The notes beneath the pieces are model-generated. The model was not told the DNA's origin. It saw nothing but the letters and a program-made list of their open reading frames with translations, and did not search any database. The position numbers and the translations under genes are program-made. Below, one piece after another: positions 9,417-18,804 of a stretch of 64,000 bases of DNA; the stretch's first letter is position 1; every line of letters begins with the position of its first letter. The stretch covers positions 124,001-188,000 of the forward strand of contig CAVVFJ010000014.1 of NCBI GenBank assembly GCA_963747425.1, in the 5' to 3' direction. The stretch is from DASUPK01 sp963747425 (GTDB lineage Bacteria > Actinomycetota > Thermoleophilia > Solirubrobacterales > 70-9).

Positions 9417-10562
9417 CTAGGCGTAGCCGAAGGCGAGCGCGATCACCACGTAGACCAGCAGCAGCTGGAGGCCCTCGTACCAGGTCGACTCACCCTCCTG
9501 GGTGACCTGGTTGGCGATGATCGCCGCGATCGCCAAGGCCGCCAGCTCGAGGCCGTTGAAGACCAGCGGCATCGGGGCCGGACCGAGCACGAACGAGACG
9601 AGCACCAGCACCGGGGCGACGAAGAGGGCGACCTGCGCGCTCGAGCCGATGGCGATGTTGACCGCGAGGCTCATCTTGTTCTTGTAGGCGACCAGCACCG
9701 CGACCCAGTGCTCCGCGGCGTTGCCGACGATGGCGACCACGATCGCGCCGATGAAGAACTCCGAGAGCCCGATCGCCTGGGAGGTCTCCTCGATCGAGCC
9801 GACCAGGATCTCGGAGAGGACGCCGACAAGCGCACCCGAGATCGCGAGGGCCAGTACGGATCTCCTCGTGCTCCAGTCGCCGCGGTCCTCGGTGCTCGAC
9901 TCCTCCTCGTGAGGGTTGAAGAGGGCCGCGTGGGTTCGCAGCGAGAAGAGCAGGCCGGCCCCGTAGGAGACGATCAGGACGATGGCGACGGCCAGGGAGA
10001 GATTCTCGAGAGTGCTCCCGTAGTCGACTATCGCGTCCCCGGGGTGCGGGAGCCCATCGCCTTCCACCAGCGCGAAGACGCCCGGCATGATCAGCGCGGC
10101 TACCGCCAGCAGCAGCATCGTGGACTGGGCGCTCGCCGCTGTCTGCCCGAACTTCTGCACCCCGCGCGTCCGCCCTCCGCTCAGGCCGCCGACGAGCATC
10201 GCAGCGCCCATCACCAGCAGGACGTTCCCGAGGATCGATCCGATCAGCGATGCCTTGACGACCTCGTGCAGCCCCTTCTCGAGAGCGAACAGCGCGATGA
10301 TCAGCTCCGGCGCATTGCCGAACGTGACGTTGAGCAGGCCGCCGACCACGTTGCCCGAGCGCTCGGCGAGCTCCTCGGTGGCACGCCCCATCATCGCGGC
10401 AGGCGGGATCAGCGCCACAGCCGAGACGAAGAACACGACAGTTGCCGAGACGTCGGCGAGGTCGACGATCACCGCCGCGGGGATCAGCGGCGAGAGGAGA
10501 TAGGGCCAGCTGTCGGGCCCGAGAAGCCGCCGCCCGGGCGACGGGGATGTGGGCTCCGGCAT
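9417..10562 (-). CDS. cax: Calcium/proton antiporter (CaxA/ChaA type)
   Basis: The 381-residue protein has the two CAX motifs: GGLLNVTFGNAPELIIALFAL near residue 75 and AIVGNAAEHWVAVLVAYKNK near 280. The paired GN(A)PE/GNAAEH helices carry the glutamates that bind Ca2+. About 11 membrane helices are expected, and an acidic loop (EEESSTEDRGD) lies between the halves. It would export Ca2+ against protons at the cytoplasmic membrane. The start is ATG at 10562. Confidence 0.9.
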   Translation of the reverse strand: MPEPTSPSPGRRLLGPDSWPYLLSPLIPAAVIVDLADVSATVVFFVSAVALIPPAAMMGRATEELAERSGNVVGGLLNVTFGNAPELIIALFALEKGLHEVVKASLIGSILGNVLLVMGAAMLVGGLSGGRTRGVQKFGQTAASAQSTMLLLAVAALIMPGVFALVEGDGLPHPGDAIVDYGSTLENLSLAVAIVLIVSYGAGLLFSLRTHAALFNPHEEESSTEDRGDWSTRRSVLALAISGALVGVLSEILVGSIEETSQAIGLSEFFIGAIVVAIVGNAAEHWVAVLVAYKNKMSLAVNIAIGSSAQVALFVAPVLVLVSFVLGPAPMPLVFNGLELAALAIAAIIANQVTQEGESTWYEGLQLLLVYVVIALAFGYA

Positions 10563-10579
10563 GGGGGGAGCTTAGGCGG

Positions 10580-11647
10580 CTACTGAGCGAGCAGGTTGGC
10601 GCATTGCTGCAGCGCCGCCTGGCCCGAGGCCTGCGAGAGGCACTGCTGATAGGCCTGCGTGGCCGAGGCGCTCGGCGCCTTGGTGGACCCACCTGACTCG
10701 GGCAGGGCGCCGCTGGTCCCGAGGCCGCCCCGGAGCGCATTGCCCAGCTGCCCCTGATTGATCCCGAGCTTCTGGAAGAGGTTGCTCAGCGGCTGGGCGT
10801 TCGCCGGAGCGTGGATCGTCTGGGGCTTGTTGACGTCCGCGAAGTTGAGCTGGAAGTCGATGCTGAGCGAGTCCGGTCCTCCGGGGGTGCCGGCGGGCGG
10901 CTTCAGGTCGGCGCTCACCTGGAATCGGCGAAGGAGCTTGTCGTCCTCGCCGGTGTTCACGTCGATGGTCCCGGACTGGATGACGTCGTTGAGCCGGTTC
11001 AGCTGGCGGGTGTTGACGTTGCCCACCGCGTTCCCCGCCCTTGTGGCGATCGCCTTCAGATCCTCGACCAGCTTGGGGACGTTCGCCGTGCCGGAGATGT
11101 GGATCGTCTTCGTGCCCTCCACGTCCTCGGTGCCGTCGTTCTTCAGGTCCGACAGCCAATCGGCCGGGCTGATGTTGAGCGCCTCCAGCAGGCTGGCCGA
11201 GCTGCCCGACTTGTTCTGGTCCTGGAGCTGGGCGTATGTGGAGGTGAACTCGTCGTAGAGCTGCTGCGGCACCGCGTATTCGGTTCCCTCGAAGCTGACG
11301 AAGGCGGCATCGCCGGTGGAGGTCAGGCCACCCGCTCCGGAGAAGCTCTGCGACCCACCCTCGCCCTTGAGCGAGACGTCGATGTCGAACTGCGGGAATT
11401 GACCGGTCTGCCGGCTCTGGAACCGCCCACCGAGCTTCACCTCGAGGCTGCCGGGGTTGTCCCCGCCGGACGTCTCGATCCTGAAATCGAGGTCGAACGT
11501 GCCGCTCTCGATGCTCGTCGGGTTGCTGAAGGTCTGGTCGAGGACCTGCTGCGGGTCCTCCTTGCTGCCCCCACCGCCGCAGGCCGCGATCAGCAGCGCC
11601 GACGCAAGCGCGAGAAAAGTGGCGGCTAGGGCGCGGCTCCTGCTCAA
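10580..11647 (-). CDS. Exported lipoprotein of unknown function
   Basis: The start chosen is TTG at 11647, preceded by GAGGAG. It yields an N-terminus with a typical lipoprotein signal: basic residues, a hydrophobic stretch and the lipobox LLIAACGGGG. The mature protein is about 330 residues, beta-rich, and has the sequence style of actinobacterial LppX/LprG-like lipoproteins (FDLDFRIETSGG, then FDIDVSLKGEGG), but I cannot name the family with confidence. It ends with a Gln/Ala-rich C-terminus. It is divergent from the large cyclase gene. Confidence 0.7.
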   Translation of the reverse strand: MSRSRALAATFLALASALLIAACGGGGSKEDPQQVLDQTFSNPTSIESGTFDLDFRIETSGGDNPGSLEVKLGGRFQSRQTGQFPQFDIDVSLKGEGGSQSFSGAGGLTSTGDAAFVSFEGTEYAVPQQLYDEFTSTYAQLQDQNKSGSSASLLEALNISPADWLSDLKNDGTEDVEGTKTIHISGTANVPKLVEDLKAIATRAGNAVGNVNTRQLNRLNDVIQSGTIDVNTGEDDKLLRRFQVSADLKPPAGTPGGPDSLSIDFQLNFADVNKPQTIHAPANAQPLSNLFQKLGINQGQLGNALRGGLGTSGALPESGGSTKAPSASATQAYQQCLSQASGQAALQQCANLLAQ

Positions 11648-11762
11648 GGGAATCTGTCTCCTCTCCGGGGTGCAGCGGCGCCGCAGGGTACCGCACGCCC
11701 CTGAACCCGAGCCCTGCATCGCGAGATGTTGGATCGCATGAGGAGACCCCTATCCTCGTTCC

Positions 11763-14700
11763 ATGGAGGGGAGGAGAGCCTGCCCCACGTGCGGAGCCGA
11801 CAATCCCGAGAGGGCTCGATTCTGCATGTCGTGCGGCGCGGAGCTCTCGCTCAAATGCCCGAGCTGCGGCGCCGATAACCCGCCGGGCGCCAAGTTCTGC
11901 ATCGAGTGCGGGACGGCGCTCTCCCCCGCCCCTGCGGTGCCCGTTTCGCCGTCTCCGTCCGACGCCCCGCCCGAGGAGAGGCGCCAGGCGACCGTTCTGT
12001 TCGCCGACCTCTCCGGCTACACGCCGGCGGCCGAGCGCATGGATCCGGAGGCGGTGAAGGCGCTCGTCGACCGCACGCTTCGGGTTCTGGGCGAGGAGAT
12101 AGAGCGCTTCGGGGGGTCGATCGACAAGTTCATCGGAGACAACGTGATGGGCGTCTTCGGTGCCCCCGTGGCCCACGAGGACGATCCCGAGAGGGCCGTT
12201 CGCGCCGGCCTCGCCATGCAGGACGCCATGGAGGACGCCAATCGCCAGAGCCGCGACAAGTACGGCGTCGGCTTCTCGCTCCGGGTCGGGATCAACTCGG
12301 GCGAGGTGATGGCGGGCGCCGTCGGCGACCGCTACACGGTGATGGGCGACGCGGTCAACGTCGCCGCCCGGCTCCAGGCGGCCGGGCGTCCCGACAGCGT
12401 CACCGTCGGCGAGTCGACCTACCGCGCCAGCGGTGAGGCGATCACCTACGAGCGGCTCGAGCCGCTGACCCTGAAGGGCAAGGAGGAACCGGTACCCGCC
12501 TGGGAGGCAACCGGGGCCCTCGCAAAGACGCGCCGGGGGGCCGGCCGCGCGCAGACACCGCTGATCGGCCGCGAGGAGGAGGCTGGCCTGCTCAATTCGC
12601 TGGTCGAGCGGGTCGAGCGCGAGGGGCGCCCGCATCTCGTCACCGTGATCGGGCAGGCGGGCGTCGGCAAGTCGAGGCTGCTTCGGGAGCTGATGTCGAA
12701 CCTCGAGGAGTCCGACGAGCCCCCGACGATCAGGCGAGGGCAGTGCCCACCATATGGAGCCGGGATCGCCTACTGGGCGCTCGCCGAGGTCCTCAACGAC
12801 GAGTTCGAGATCCGCGACACCGACACCCCGGACGCCGCCTGGGAGAAGCTGCGCTTCGGCGTAACCGAGCTGATGAGCGAGCTGGGCGACGAGCCGGCCG
12901 GCGACCGAAACGCCGCCCTGCTCGCGATCCCGCTGGGCCTCGAGCCGCCGGAGGAGCTGCAGCAGGCAGAGCCCGATCCCCAGCGGATGCGCGAGGCGCT
13001 CTTCTCCGCCGCGCGCGCGGCCGTCGAGGCGATCGCCCGGCGCCGGACCCTCGTCCTCGCCATCGACGACATCCACTGGGCAGACGAGGGAATGCTCGAC
13101 CTGATCGACCACCTGACGCGCTGGGTGCGCGCCCCGCTCCTGCTCGTCTGCCTGACCCGCGACGAGCTGCTCGAGCGGCGGCCCGGCTGGGGCGGCGGGC
13201 GGCGCAATGCCACCACGATCGCCCTGGAGCCGCTCACCGATGAGGAGACGCGCGAGCTGGTTGCGGCGCTGATGACCCCCACAAACGGCGACCACAAAAG
13301 CCGTCGCCGAATAGACGGAGCGGGCGACGTGGTGCCGCAGGTCGCCGAGCGCTCCGGCGGCAACCCGCTCTTCGCCGAGGAGATGGTCAACCGGCTCCTC
13401 GAGGAGGAGACGGTCGAGGCGCAGGCGCTGCCCAGCACGGTTCAGTCCCTGCTGGCCGCCCGCCTGGACTCGCTCGACCGCCTGGAGCGGCGCCTGCTCC
13501 AGTCGGCCTCGGTGGTCGGCCAGACCTTCTGGGAGGGAGCGCTCGTGCCCACCGCCGCCGAGGAGGGCCTTGACCTCGGCCAGACCCTCGCCAACCTGGA
13601 GGAGAAGGACCTGCTCGCGCCCAGCCCCGGCAGCCGGCTCGCCGGCGAGCGGGAGTACGCCTTCAAGCACGTCCTGATCCGCGACGTCGCCTATTCGATG
13701 CTGCCGAAGTCGGTCCGCTGCCGGAAGCACGTCGAGGTCGCCGAGTTCATCCGGGACCGGGCTGGAGAGCGCATCGACGGCGTCATCGGCCTGATCGCGG
13801 AGCACTTCGCCCGCGCCGCGGCGCTCGGGTCCGAGGCGGGGCTGGACCGCGACGCGCTCGCCGAGCTGCAGAACCAGGCGCTCGAGTCGCTCGAGACCGC
13901 CGGCGATGCCGCAGCCGCCCTCTACTCCAATGCCGAGGCGTTCGATCGGTACACGGCGGCGCTCGAGATCTCGGAGTCCCTCGACGCCGGCACAGTCGCG
14001 CGGATCGGCGAGAAGCAGGGGGACGTCGCGCTGCGGATGGGGCGCGTCGACGCCGCGGTCGGGGTCTGGGAGCGCTGTCTCGACTATCACCGCGCCGAGG
14101 AGGATCTGGCACGGGTCGCCGATCTTCACCGCAAGATCGGCGCGGCCCTCTGGCACAAGGGGGAGCGTCGCGCGTCGATCGACAACTACCAGCGCGGAAT
14201 CGACCTGCTCAAGGACGGCCCGCCGTGCATCGAGCTGGTGCGCCTGTACGAGGAGGCCGCATCCCTCTACATGCACACCGGCGACAACATGCTCGCCATC
14301 TATGCCTCGGAGAAGGCGCTCCGCCTCGCCGAGCGCCTGGACGAGGCCCGCGCGGCGAGCCGGGCGCACGGGATCTTCGGCCGTGTCTTCGGCCGCATCG
14401 GCGATTCGGAGAAAGCGCGCGAGAACCTGGAGCGCTCGGTCGCGCTCGCCAGGGAGTCGGATCGCAGCGAGGCGGTGCGCGCGCTGCTCACCCTCGGCTA
14501 CCACCTTGAGGTCTCCGAAGCCGACTACGCGGGCGCCGCCGAGGCCTATAGGGAGGCGCTCGAGATCGCGCAGGAGGTCGGAGACCTGCCTTCGCAGGTC
14601 GAGCTGCACGCTTCGCTCGGTGAGCTGGCGGTCGATGCCGCGGATTGGGAGGAGGTCGAGCGAGCCGCCGAGGCCAGCGCCCAGCTCGCCGAGCGCGAGG

Positions 14701-15350
14701 GCCTGCACGGCAAGCTCTGCTTCCCCGACGTGATGCGGGGCGTCCTCAGCTGGCGCGCCGGCGACTGGGAGGAGGCGGCCAAGTTCTTCCGCCGCGCCCA
14801 TCAGCTGGGCGAGCAGGTCGGGCGATCCGAGGTTGCCTTCAACGCGCTCCACTGGCTCGCGATCACGCTGCGCGAGAGCGGCGACCTCAACGGGGCGGAG
14901 ACCGAGCTCACCCGCGCGCTCGACATCTGCGAACGGGCGGGACTGATCGCGCAATCGGTCGAGGCGATCTCCGCCCGCGCCGTGATCCTGGCGCTGGCCG
15001 GGCGTACCGATCAGGCGCGGGCCGCCGCCGAGGAGGCGGAACGGCTCGCCGGGCGCCTCCACTATCCCGTCGGCGAGGCCGCCACCGCCGAGGCCGCCGG
15101 CGCAACCGCCGACGACCCCGCCGATGCCGAGGCCAAGATGAACCAGGCGCGCGGGCGCTGGCAGGCGCTCGGCCGCCCGCTCGATGCGACCCGCTGCCTC
15201 GTGGTCCAGGGACGGATGCTGCTGGAGTCCGACCCCGACGCCGCCGGGCGGCTGCTCGACAAGGCCGCCTCGGAGTACGAGGAGCTCGGCGCCCCGGCCC
15301 TCGCCGCTCGCGCGCGCGAAGGCGTCCGCGCCAAGATGATCGATTCCTAA
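11763..15350 (+). CDS. Zinc-ribbon / adenylate-guanylate cyclase / AAA ATPase / TPR regulator
   Basis: A multidomain signalling protein of 1195 residues. Residues 6-51 are two Cys4 zinc ribbons (CPTCG...CMSCG and CPSCG...CIECG). Residues 73-250 form a class III nucleotide cyclase domain with metal Asp82 (FADLSG) and Asp126 (GDNVMG), plus VGINSGEVMAGAVGDRYTVMGDAVNVAARLQ. A P-loop (IGQAGVGKS) near 295-303 and AIDDIHWAD near 435 mark a STAND-type ATPase. From about 700 onward the protein is helical TPR-like repeats with many Ala/Glu. Such proteins are frequent in actinobacteria, but the input signal and the nucleotide product are unknown. Confidence 0.9.
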   Translation: MEGRRACPTCGADNPERARFCMSCGAELSLKCPSCGADNPPGAKFCIECGTALSPAPAVPVSPSPSDAPPEERRQATVLFADLSGYTPAAERMDPEAVKALVDRTLRVLGEEIERFGGSIDKFIGDNVMGVFGAPVAHEDDPERAVRAGLAMQDAMEDANRQSRDKYGVGFSLRVGINSGEVMAGAVGDRYTVMGDAVNVAARLQAAGRPDSVTVGESTYRASGEAITYERLEPLTLKGKEEPVPAWEATGALAKTRRGAGRAQTPLIGREEEAGLLNSLVERVEREGRPHLVTVIGQAGVGKSRLLRELMSNLEESDEPPTIRRGQCPPYGAGIAYWALAEVLNDEFEIRDTDTPDAAWEKLRFGVTELMSELGDEPAGDRNAALLAIPLGLEPPEELQQAEPDPQRMREALFSAARAAVEAIARRRTLVLAIDDIHWADEGMLDLIDHLTRWVRAPLLLVCLTRDELLERRPGWGGGRRNATTIALEPLTDEETRELVAALMTPTNGDHKSRRRIDGAGDVVPQVAERSGGNPLFAEEMVNRLLEEETVEAQALPSTVQSLLAARLDSLDRLERRLLQSASVVGQTFWEGALVPTAAEEGLDLGQTLANLEEKDLLAPSPGSRLAGEREYAFKHVLIRDVAYSMLPKSVRCRKHVEVAEFIRDRAGERIDGVIGLIAEHFARAAALGSEAGLDRDALAELQNQALESLETAGDAAAALYSNAEAFDRYTAALEISESLDAGTVARIGEKQGDVALRMGRVDAAVGVWERCLDYHRAEEDLARVADLHRKIGAALWHKGERRASIDNYQRGIDLLKDGPPCIELVRLYEEAASLYMHTGDNMLAIYASEKALRLAERLDEARAASRAHGIFGRVFGRIGDSEKARENLERSVALARESDRSEAVRALLTLGYHLEVSEADYAGAAEAYREALEIAQEVGDLPSQVELHASLGELAVDAADWEEVERAAEASAQLAEREGLHGKLCFPDVMRGVLSWRAGDWEEAAKFFRRAHQLGEQVGRSEVAFNALHWLAITLRESGDLNGAETELTRALDICERAGLIAQSVEAISARAVILALAGRTDQARAAAEEAERLAGRLHYPVGEAATAEAAGATADDPADAEAKMNQARGRWQALGRPLDATRCLVVQGRMLLESDPDAAGRLLDKAASEYEELGAPALAARAREGVRAKMIDS

Positions 15351-15403
15351 TCGACGTGCGTCCGAGGATTCGCCCGGCCAAGCAGCTCAAGGACGCAGGC
15401 GAA

Positions 15404-15424
15404 GCCTTTGGTGGTGCCAAAGGC
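15404..15424 (+). terminator. Hairpin after the cyclase gene
   Basis: Perfect 8-base arms GCCTTTGG and CCAAAGGC enclose a five-base loop, 54 bases past the cyclase stop. There is no T run, so termination is plausible but unproven. It is embedded in a 171-base gap that otherwise holds no gene. Confidence 0.4.
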
Positions 15425-15521
15425 GAGCCCGAGGACGAGGAGATGCGCAGTGCCGGGCGGATCAGCCGGGCGTGCGTGGATTGGGGATCGGTCATCCAGC
15501 CCGGCTACATACAATCGCCAC

Positions 15522-15992
15522 ATGACCGCTGACGGCCCGAATACCTGGATCCTCACCGGATCCCTCGAGAACTTCCGCATCAACGTCGAGCGCGGCTTCA
15601 ACGTGATCGGCTTCAAGGAGCGCCGGCGCCGCCAGGCTGAGGAGTTCGAGCCGGGCGACGAGGTCTTCTTCTATGTCACCGGCGTCCAGGCGTTCGGCGG
15701 GCTGGCGCGGGTCCGGTCCGAGATGTTCGAGGACCGCACCCGCATCTGGCCTGGGAAGAAGAGCAAGCCCGAGATCTACCCCTGGCGTGTGGAGGCGGAG
15801 CCGGTTCTGATCCTCCCGGAGGACGAGTTCGTGCCCGCCGAGGAGCTCGCGACCGAGCTCGAGCACGTGCGCAAGTGGCCGCCGGACCACTGGCACCTCG
15901 CCTTTCAGGGGCAGCTCCGGACCGTCGGCGAGGCGGACGCCACGCTGCTCCGCGAGCACCTTACCTCTGCGAAGTCCGCGGCTCACGCGTGA
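15522..15992 (+). CDS. EVE-domain protein
   Basis: A 156-residue single-domain EVE protein of the PUA-like fold, which binds modified bases. The hallmarks are NTWILTGSLENFRINVERGF, then the central GDEVFFYVTGVQAFGGLARV core. The start is ATG at 15522; the upstream gap lacks an earlier convincing start. It overlaps the following DUF2203 gene by four bases (GTGA), so the two are translated together. A role in recognising modified DNA or RNA is family knowledge only. Confidence 0.85.
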   Translation: MTADGPNTWILTGSLENFRINVERGFNVIGFKERRRRQAEEFEPGDEVFFYVTGVQAFGGLARVRSEMFEDRTRIWPGKKSKPEIYPWRVEAEPVLILPEDEFVPAEELATELEHVRKWPPDHWHLAFQGQLRTVGEADATLLREHLTSAKSAAHA

Positions 15993-16390
15993 GCGAAGAG
16001 GGCACCGGACTCGTCCACGAGCGCCACTTCACGCGGGAGGAGGCGAACGCGCTTCTGCCACAGCTGACGGCGATGCTGAGCCAGCTCCGGGACTCCAAGG
16101 ACGAGCTCACCGACGCGGAGGCCCACGAGGCGCTGTCCGAAGCCGCTCCGGCCAACGGCGGAGGCGAGGAGGGGAAGCAGGTCGGCGTCGCGTTCCTCGA
16201 GGTCAGGCGCCTGCTCGAGACCATCGAGCAGTCCGGGATCGTGCTTCGCGACATCGACCGCGGCCTGGTCGACTTCCCCACGATGATGGACGGTCGCGAG
16301 GTCTATCTCTGCTGGGAGCTGGGCGAGGACGACGTCGGCTACTGGCACGACATGGATGCGGGCTACGGTGGCCGCGAGCCGCTCGATTAG
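15989..16390 (+). CDS. DUF2203-family protein
   Basis: A 133-residue protein starting at GTG 15989, overlapping the EVE stop by four bases. Family features are the N-terminal HFTREEANALLPQLTAML, the central VRRLLETIEQSGIVLRDIDRGLVDFPTMMDGREVYLCWELGE and a C-terminal acidic stretch that includes YWHDMDAGY. Function is unknown. It is widespread as a small cytosolic protein. Confidence 0.82.
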   Translation: MSEEGTGLVHERHFTREEANALLPQLTAMLSQLRDSKDELTDAEAHEALSEAAPANGGGEEGKQVGVAFLEVRRLLETIEQSGIVLRDIDRGLVDFPTMMDGREVYLCWELGEDDVGYWHDMDAGYGGREPLD

Positions 16391-16859
16391 GGAGCTGCCC
16401 CGACAAGTTCTTCGCGACCTTCTCGGCCTGGGCGGCAACGAGCGGATCGCCGTGATCGGCGCCGCCATCATGGTGGGCAGCCTGCTGCTCCCCTGGTATC
16501 AGTCTCCGATCTCCAACGACCTGGTCCTGACCGGCATCGGGGGGTTCGGCTGGGCCGAGGGAGCGCTTCTCCTGATCGCCGCGGCGACGACCTTCCTCGC
16601 GCTTGAGGGCGGCGGCGGCTACATCCCGCCGCGACCGCTCCGGGAATGGGCGCTGTTCGTCGCGGCGGGCTCCTGGGCGGCGGCGATAGTCGTCTACCGG
16701 ATGTTCGACCGCCCGCCGTTCACCCTCGGCGGCCGGGACGAGCCCTACGACCTGCACTATGCGATCTTCGTCGCGCTGGCCGGCGCTCTGATCATCGTCG
16801 CCGCCGGCCTGCGGATGCGCCCGGGCGAGCGGGCGAAGCGCCCCCGGGCCCCGGACTGA
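16356..16859 (+). CDS. Four-helix membrane protein of unknown function
   Basis: A 167-residue membrane protein with four predicted helices (about 30-50, 65-85, 98-115 and 135-155). It begins with a basic, likely cytoplasmic 25-residue region. ATG at 16356 overlaps the DUF2203 gene by 35 bases; a GTG four codons in is an alternative. No family recognised. Confidence 0.7.
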   Translation: MRATVAASRSIRELPRQVLRDLLGLGGNERIAVIGAAIMVGSLLLPWYQSPISNDLVLTGIGGFGWAEGALLLIAAATTFLALEGGGGYIPPRPLREWALFVAAGSWAAAIVVYRMFDRPPFTLGGRDEPYDLHYAIFVALAGALIIVAAGLRMRPGERAKRPRAPD

Positions 16860-16860
16860 G

Positions 16861-17631
16861 TCAGTCGTCGATCGGGGGCGGCGGCTCCATGCCGTGGCGC
16901 TCCATGCCCGCCTCGATCTCCGAGATCACCGTCTCGATCACCGCAACGCGCGCGTAGCGCTTCGACTCCGCGGGGATCAGGTGCCAGACCGCGTGTGGGT
17001 CGTGGCTCGTGCGCGCGACCATGTCCTCGACGGCCTGCTTGTACTCGGCCCGCCTCTCGCGATTCCGCCAATCGTCCTCGGTGAGCTTCCAGGTCTTGAG
17101 CGCGTCCTTCTCGCGTCGCTCGAAGCGCCGAAGCTGCTCGTCGCCGGAGATGTGCAGCCAGAACTTGATCAGGATCGTTCCCTCGTCCGCCAGCGTCCGC
17201 TCGAAGCCGTTGATCTCGTCGTAGGCGCGCAGCCACTGCTCGCGCGTGGCGAGCTCCTCCACTCGCTCGACCAGCACACGGCCGTACCAGGAGCGATCGA
17301 AAACGGCCATCCCTCCCCAGCCGGGCAATGAAGGCCAGAAGCGCCAGAGAAAGTGATGCCGCTTCTCGTCGTGCGTGGGCGCGGCGAATTCGACGACGCG
17401 GACGTGCCGGGGGTCGAGCTCGGCCACCAGGCGCCGGATCGCGCCGCCCTTCCCGGAGGCGTCCTCGCCCTCGAAGACGACGCAGACCGGCGGCCCGAGC
17501 TGACCGCTGCCGATCAGCCCGCCGAGCGTGAGCCGCAGCTGGGTCAAGCGCGTCCAGGCCCTTCCCAGCCGGTCCCCCTCCTCCTCGCGGGAGAGCTTCA
17601 GGGTCAGGTCGAGGTCGTCGAGCGCGCCCAC
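16861..17631 (-). CDS. ppk2: Polyphosphate kinase 2 family protein
   Basis: This enzyme transfers phosphate between polyphosphate and nucleotides. The 256-residue single-domain protein has Walker A FEGEDASGKGGAI near residue 50, the lid FAAPTHDEKRHHFLWRFW, and Walker B FDRSWYGRVLVERVE. The APTHDEKRHHFLWRFW pattern resembles the AMP-phosphorylating class II PPK2 group more than class I, but the class is an inference. The start is GTG at 17631. A small membrane protein gene lies four bases upstream on the same strand. Confidence 0.9.
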   Translation of the reverse strand: MGALDDLDLTLKLSREEEGDRLGRAWTRLTQLRLTLGGLIGSGQLGPPVCVVFEGEDASGKGGAIRRLVAELDPRHVRVVEFAAPTHDEKRHHFLWRFWPSLPGWGGMAVFDRSWYGRVLVERVEELATREQWLRAYDEINGFERTLADEGTILIKFWLHISGDEQLRRFERREKDALKTWKLTEDDWRNRERRAEYKQAVEDMVARTSHDPHAVWHLIPAESKRYARVAVIETVISEIEAGMERHGMEPPPPIDD

Positions 17632-17635
17632 AGTT

Positions 17636-17833
17636 CTAGAACCCGGTGGGGGCCCTGCCGTTGTGGGTGGCGATCGCCAGCTGGAGCAGGCCGATCGCGG
17701 CGAGGATCACCACGATTCCGAAGGCGATCAGCCAGTTGCTCTTCGCCCCCTGCCCGTACCAGCCGATCAGGAATCCGATGGCGAGCATGACGGCGTAGGG
17801 GCCGAGCGAGTCGGGCAGGGCGATGGCGAGCAT
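17636..17833 (-). CDS. Small two-helix membrane protein
   Basis: A 65-residue protein, almost entirely two hydrophobic helices joined by a short GQGAKSN loop. It precedes ppk2 by four bases and is probably cotranscribed with it. No family recognised. The divergent MoxR gene starts 25 bases away. Confidence 0.6.
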   Translation of the reverse strand: MLAIALPDSLGPYAVMLAIGFLIGWYGQGAKSNWLIAFGIVVILAAIGLLQLAIATHNGRAPTGF

Positions 17834-17857
17834 GACGGGCTATCTATCATCCCCCAG

Positions 17858-18802
17858 ATGCCGGACCCCGAGCCACAGTCAGTCGCCCAGGTCCGCGAGG
17901 GACTCGGCCAGGTCGGTTACCTGGCCGACGAGGCCGCCGCCCTGGTTTCGTTCCTCGCCCAGCGCCTCGGAAAGCCCGTGCTCGTCGAGGGGCCGGCCGG
18001 CGTCGGCAAGACCGAGCTCGCCAAGGCGCTCTCCCGCTCGACCGGCCGCCGGCTGGTGAGGCTGCAGTGCTACGAGGGGCTCGACGAGGCCAAGGCCCTC
18101 TATGAGTGGAACTACCGCAAGCAGCTGCTGCGAATCCAGGCCGAGGCATCCGGCGAGGCCGAGGCCGCCGAGGGCTCGTGGGCGCGCACCCGCGGCGACA
18201 TCTTCTCCGAGGACTTTCTCTTCACGAGGCCGCTGCTCGAGGCGATCAGCGCCGAGGACGCCGTCGTCCTGCTGATCGACGAGATCGACAAGACCGACCA
18301 GGAGTTCGAGGCGATGCTGCTCGAGGTCCTCTCCGACTTCCAGATCTCGATTCCCGAGCTCGGCGTGATCGAGGCGACAACCCGCCCGATCGTCGTGCTC
18401 ACCTCGAACAACTCACGCGAGCTGACGGAGGCGCTGAAGCGCCGCTGCCTCTACCTCTGGCTCGACTACCCCTCCGTCGACCGCGAGCTCGAGATCGTCC
18501 GCCTGCACACCCCCGAGCTCGATGAGGGGCTGGCCCGCCGGCTGGTCGAGATCGTCCACATGGTCCGAGGCCTCGACCTGAAGAAGCCGCCCTCGATCGC
18601 GGAGTCGATCGACTGGGCGCGCACCCTGCTGCTGATCGGCGCCGACGACATCGACCGCGAGACCTTCGAGCAGTCGATGAGCATCCTCGTCAAGCACCGC
18701 TCCGACATCGACCTGGTCGCGGAGCGCGTCTCCGTCAAGCTCGAGGGCGACGGCGTGACCGGCGGCCTCACCGGCACCCCGCCCGGCTCCGCCGGGAGCT
18801 GA
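17858..18802 (+). CDS. MoxR-type AAA ATPase (CoxD-like)
   Basis: A 314-residue AAA+ ATPase of the MoxR clade. The P-loop is EGPAGVGKTELAKAL near residue 47 and Walker B is LLIDEIDK near 145, followed by a sensor in PIVVLTSNNSREL and a lid region with RRCLYLWLDYPS. MoxR proteins act as chaperones that load cofactors or assemble complexes together with VWA proteins. The start is ATG at 17858. The next gene, a CoxE-like VWA protein, begins two bases after the stop. No CO dehydrogenase genes are in the window, so the client is unknown. Confidence 0.88.
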   Translation: MPDPEPQSVAQVREGLGQVGYLADEAAALVSFLAQRLGKPVLVEGPAGVGKTELAKALSRSTGRRLVRLQCYEGLDEAKALYEWNYRKQLLRIQAEASGEAEAAEGSWARTRGDIFSEDFLFTRPLLEAISAEDAVVLLIDEIDKTDQEFEAMLLEVLSDFQISIPELGVIEATTRPIVVLTSNNSRELTEALKRRCLYLWLDYPSVDRELEIVRLHTPELDEGLARRLVEIVHMVRGLDLKKPPSIAESIDWARTLLLIGADDIDRETFEQSMSILVKHRSDIDLVAERVSVKLEGDGVTGGLTGTPPGSAGS

Positions 18803-18804
18803 AC

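Noticed and set aside
10572..15062. A very long open frame on the minus strand across the cyclase gene
   Set aside because: It is the antisense shadow of a high-GC gene; its translation has no family motif, while the plus strand encodes a clear multidomain protein.
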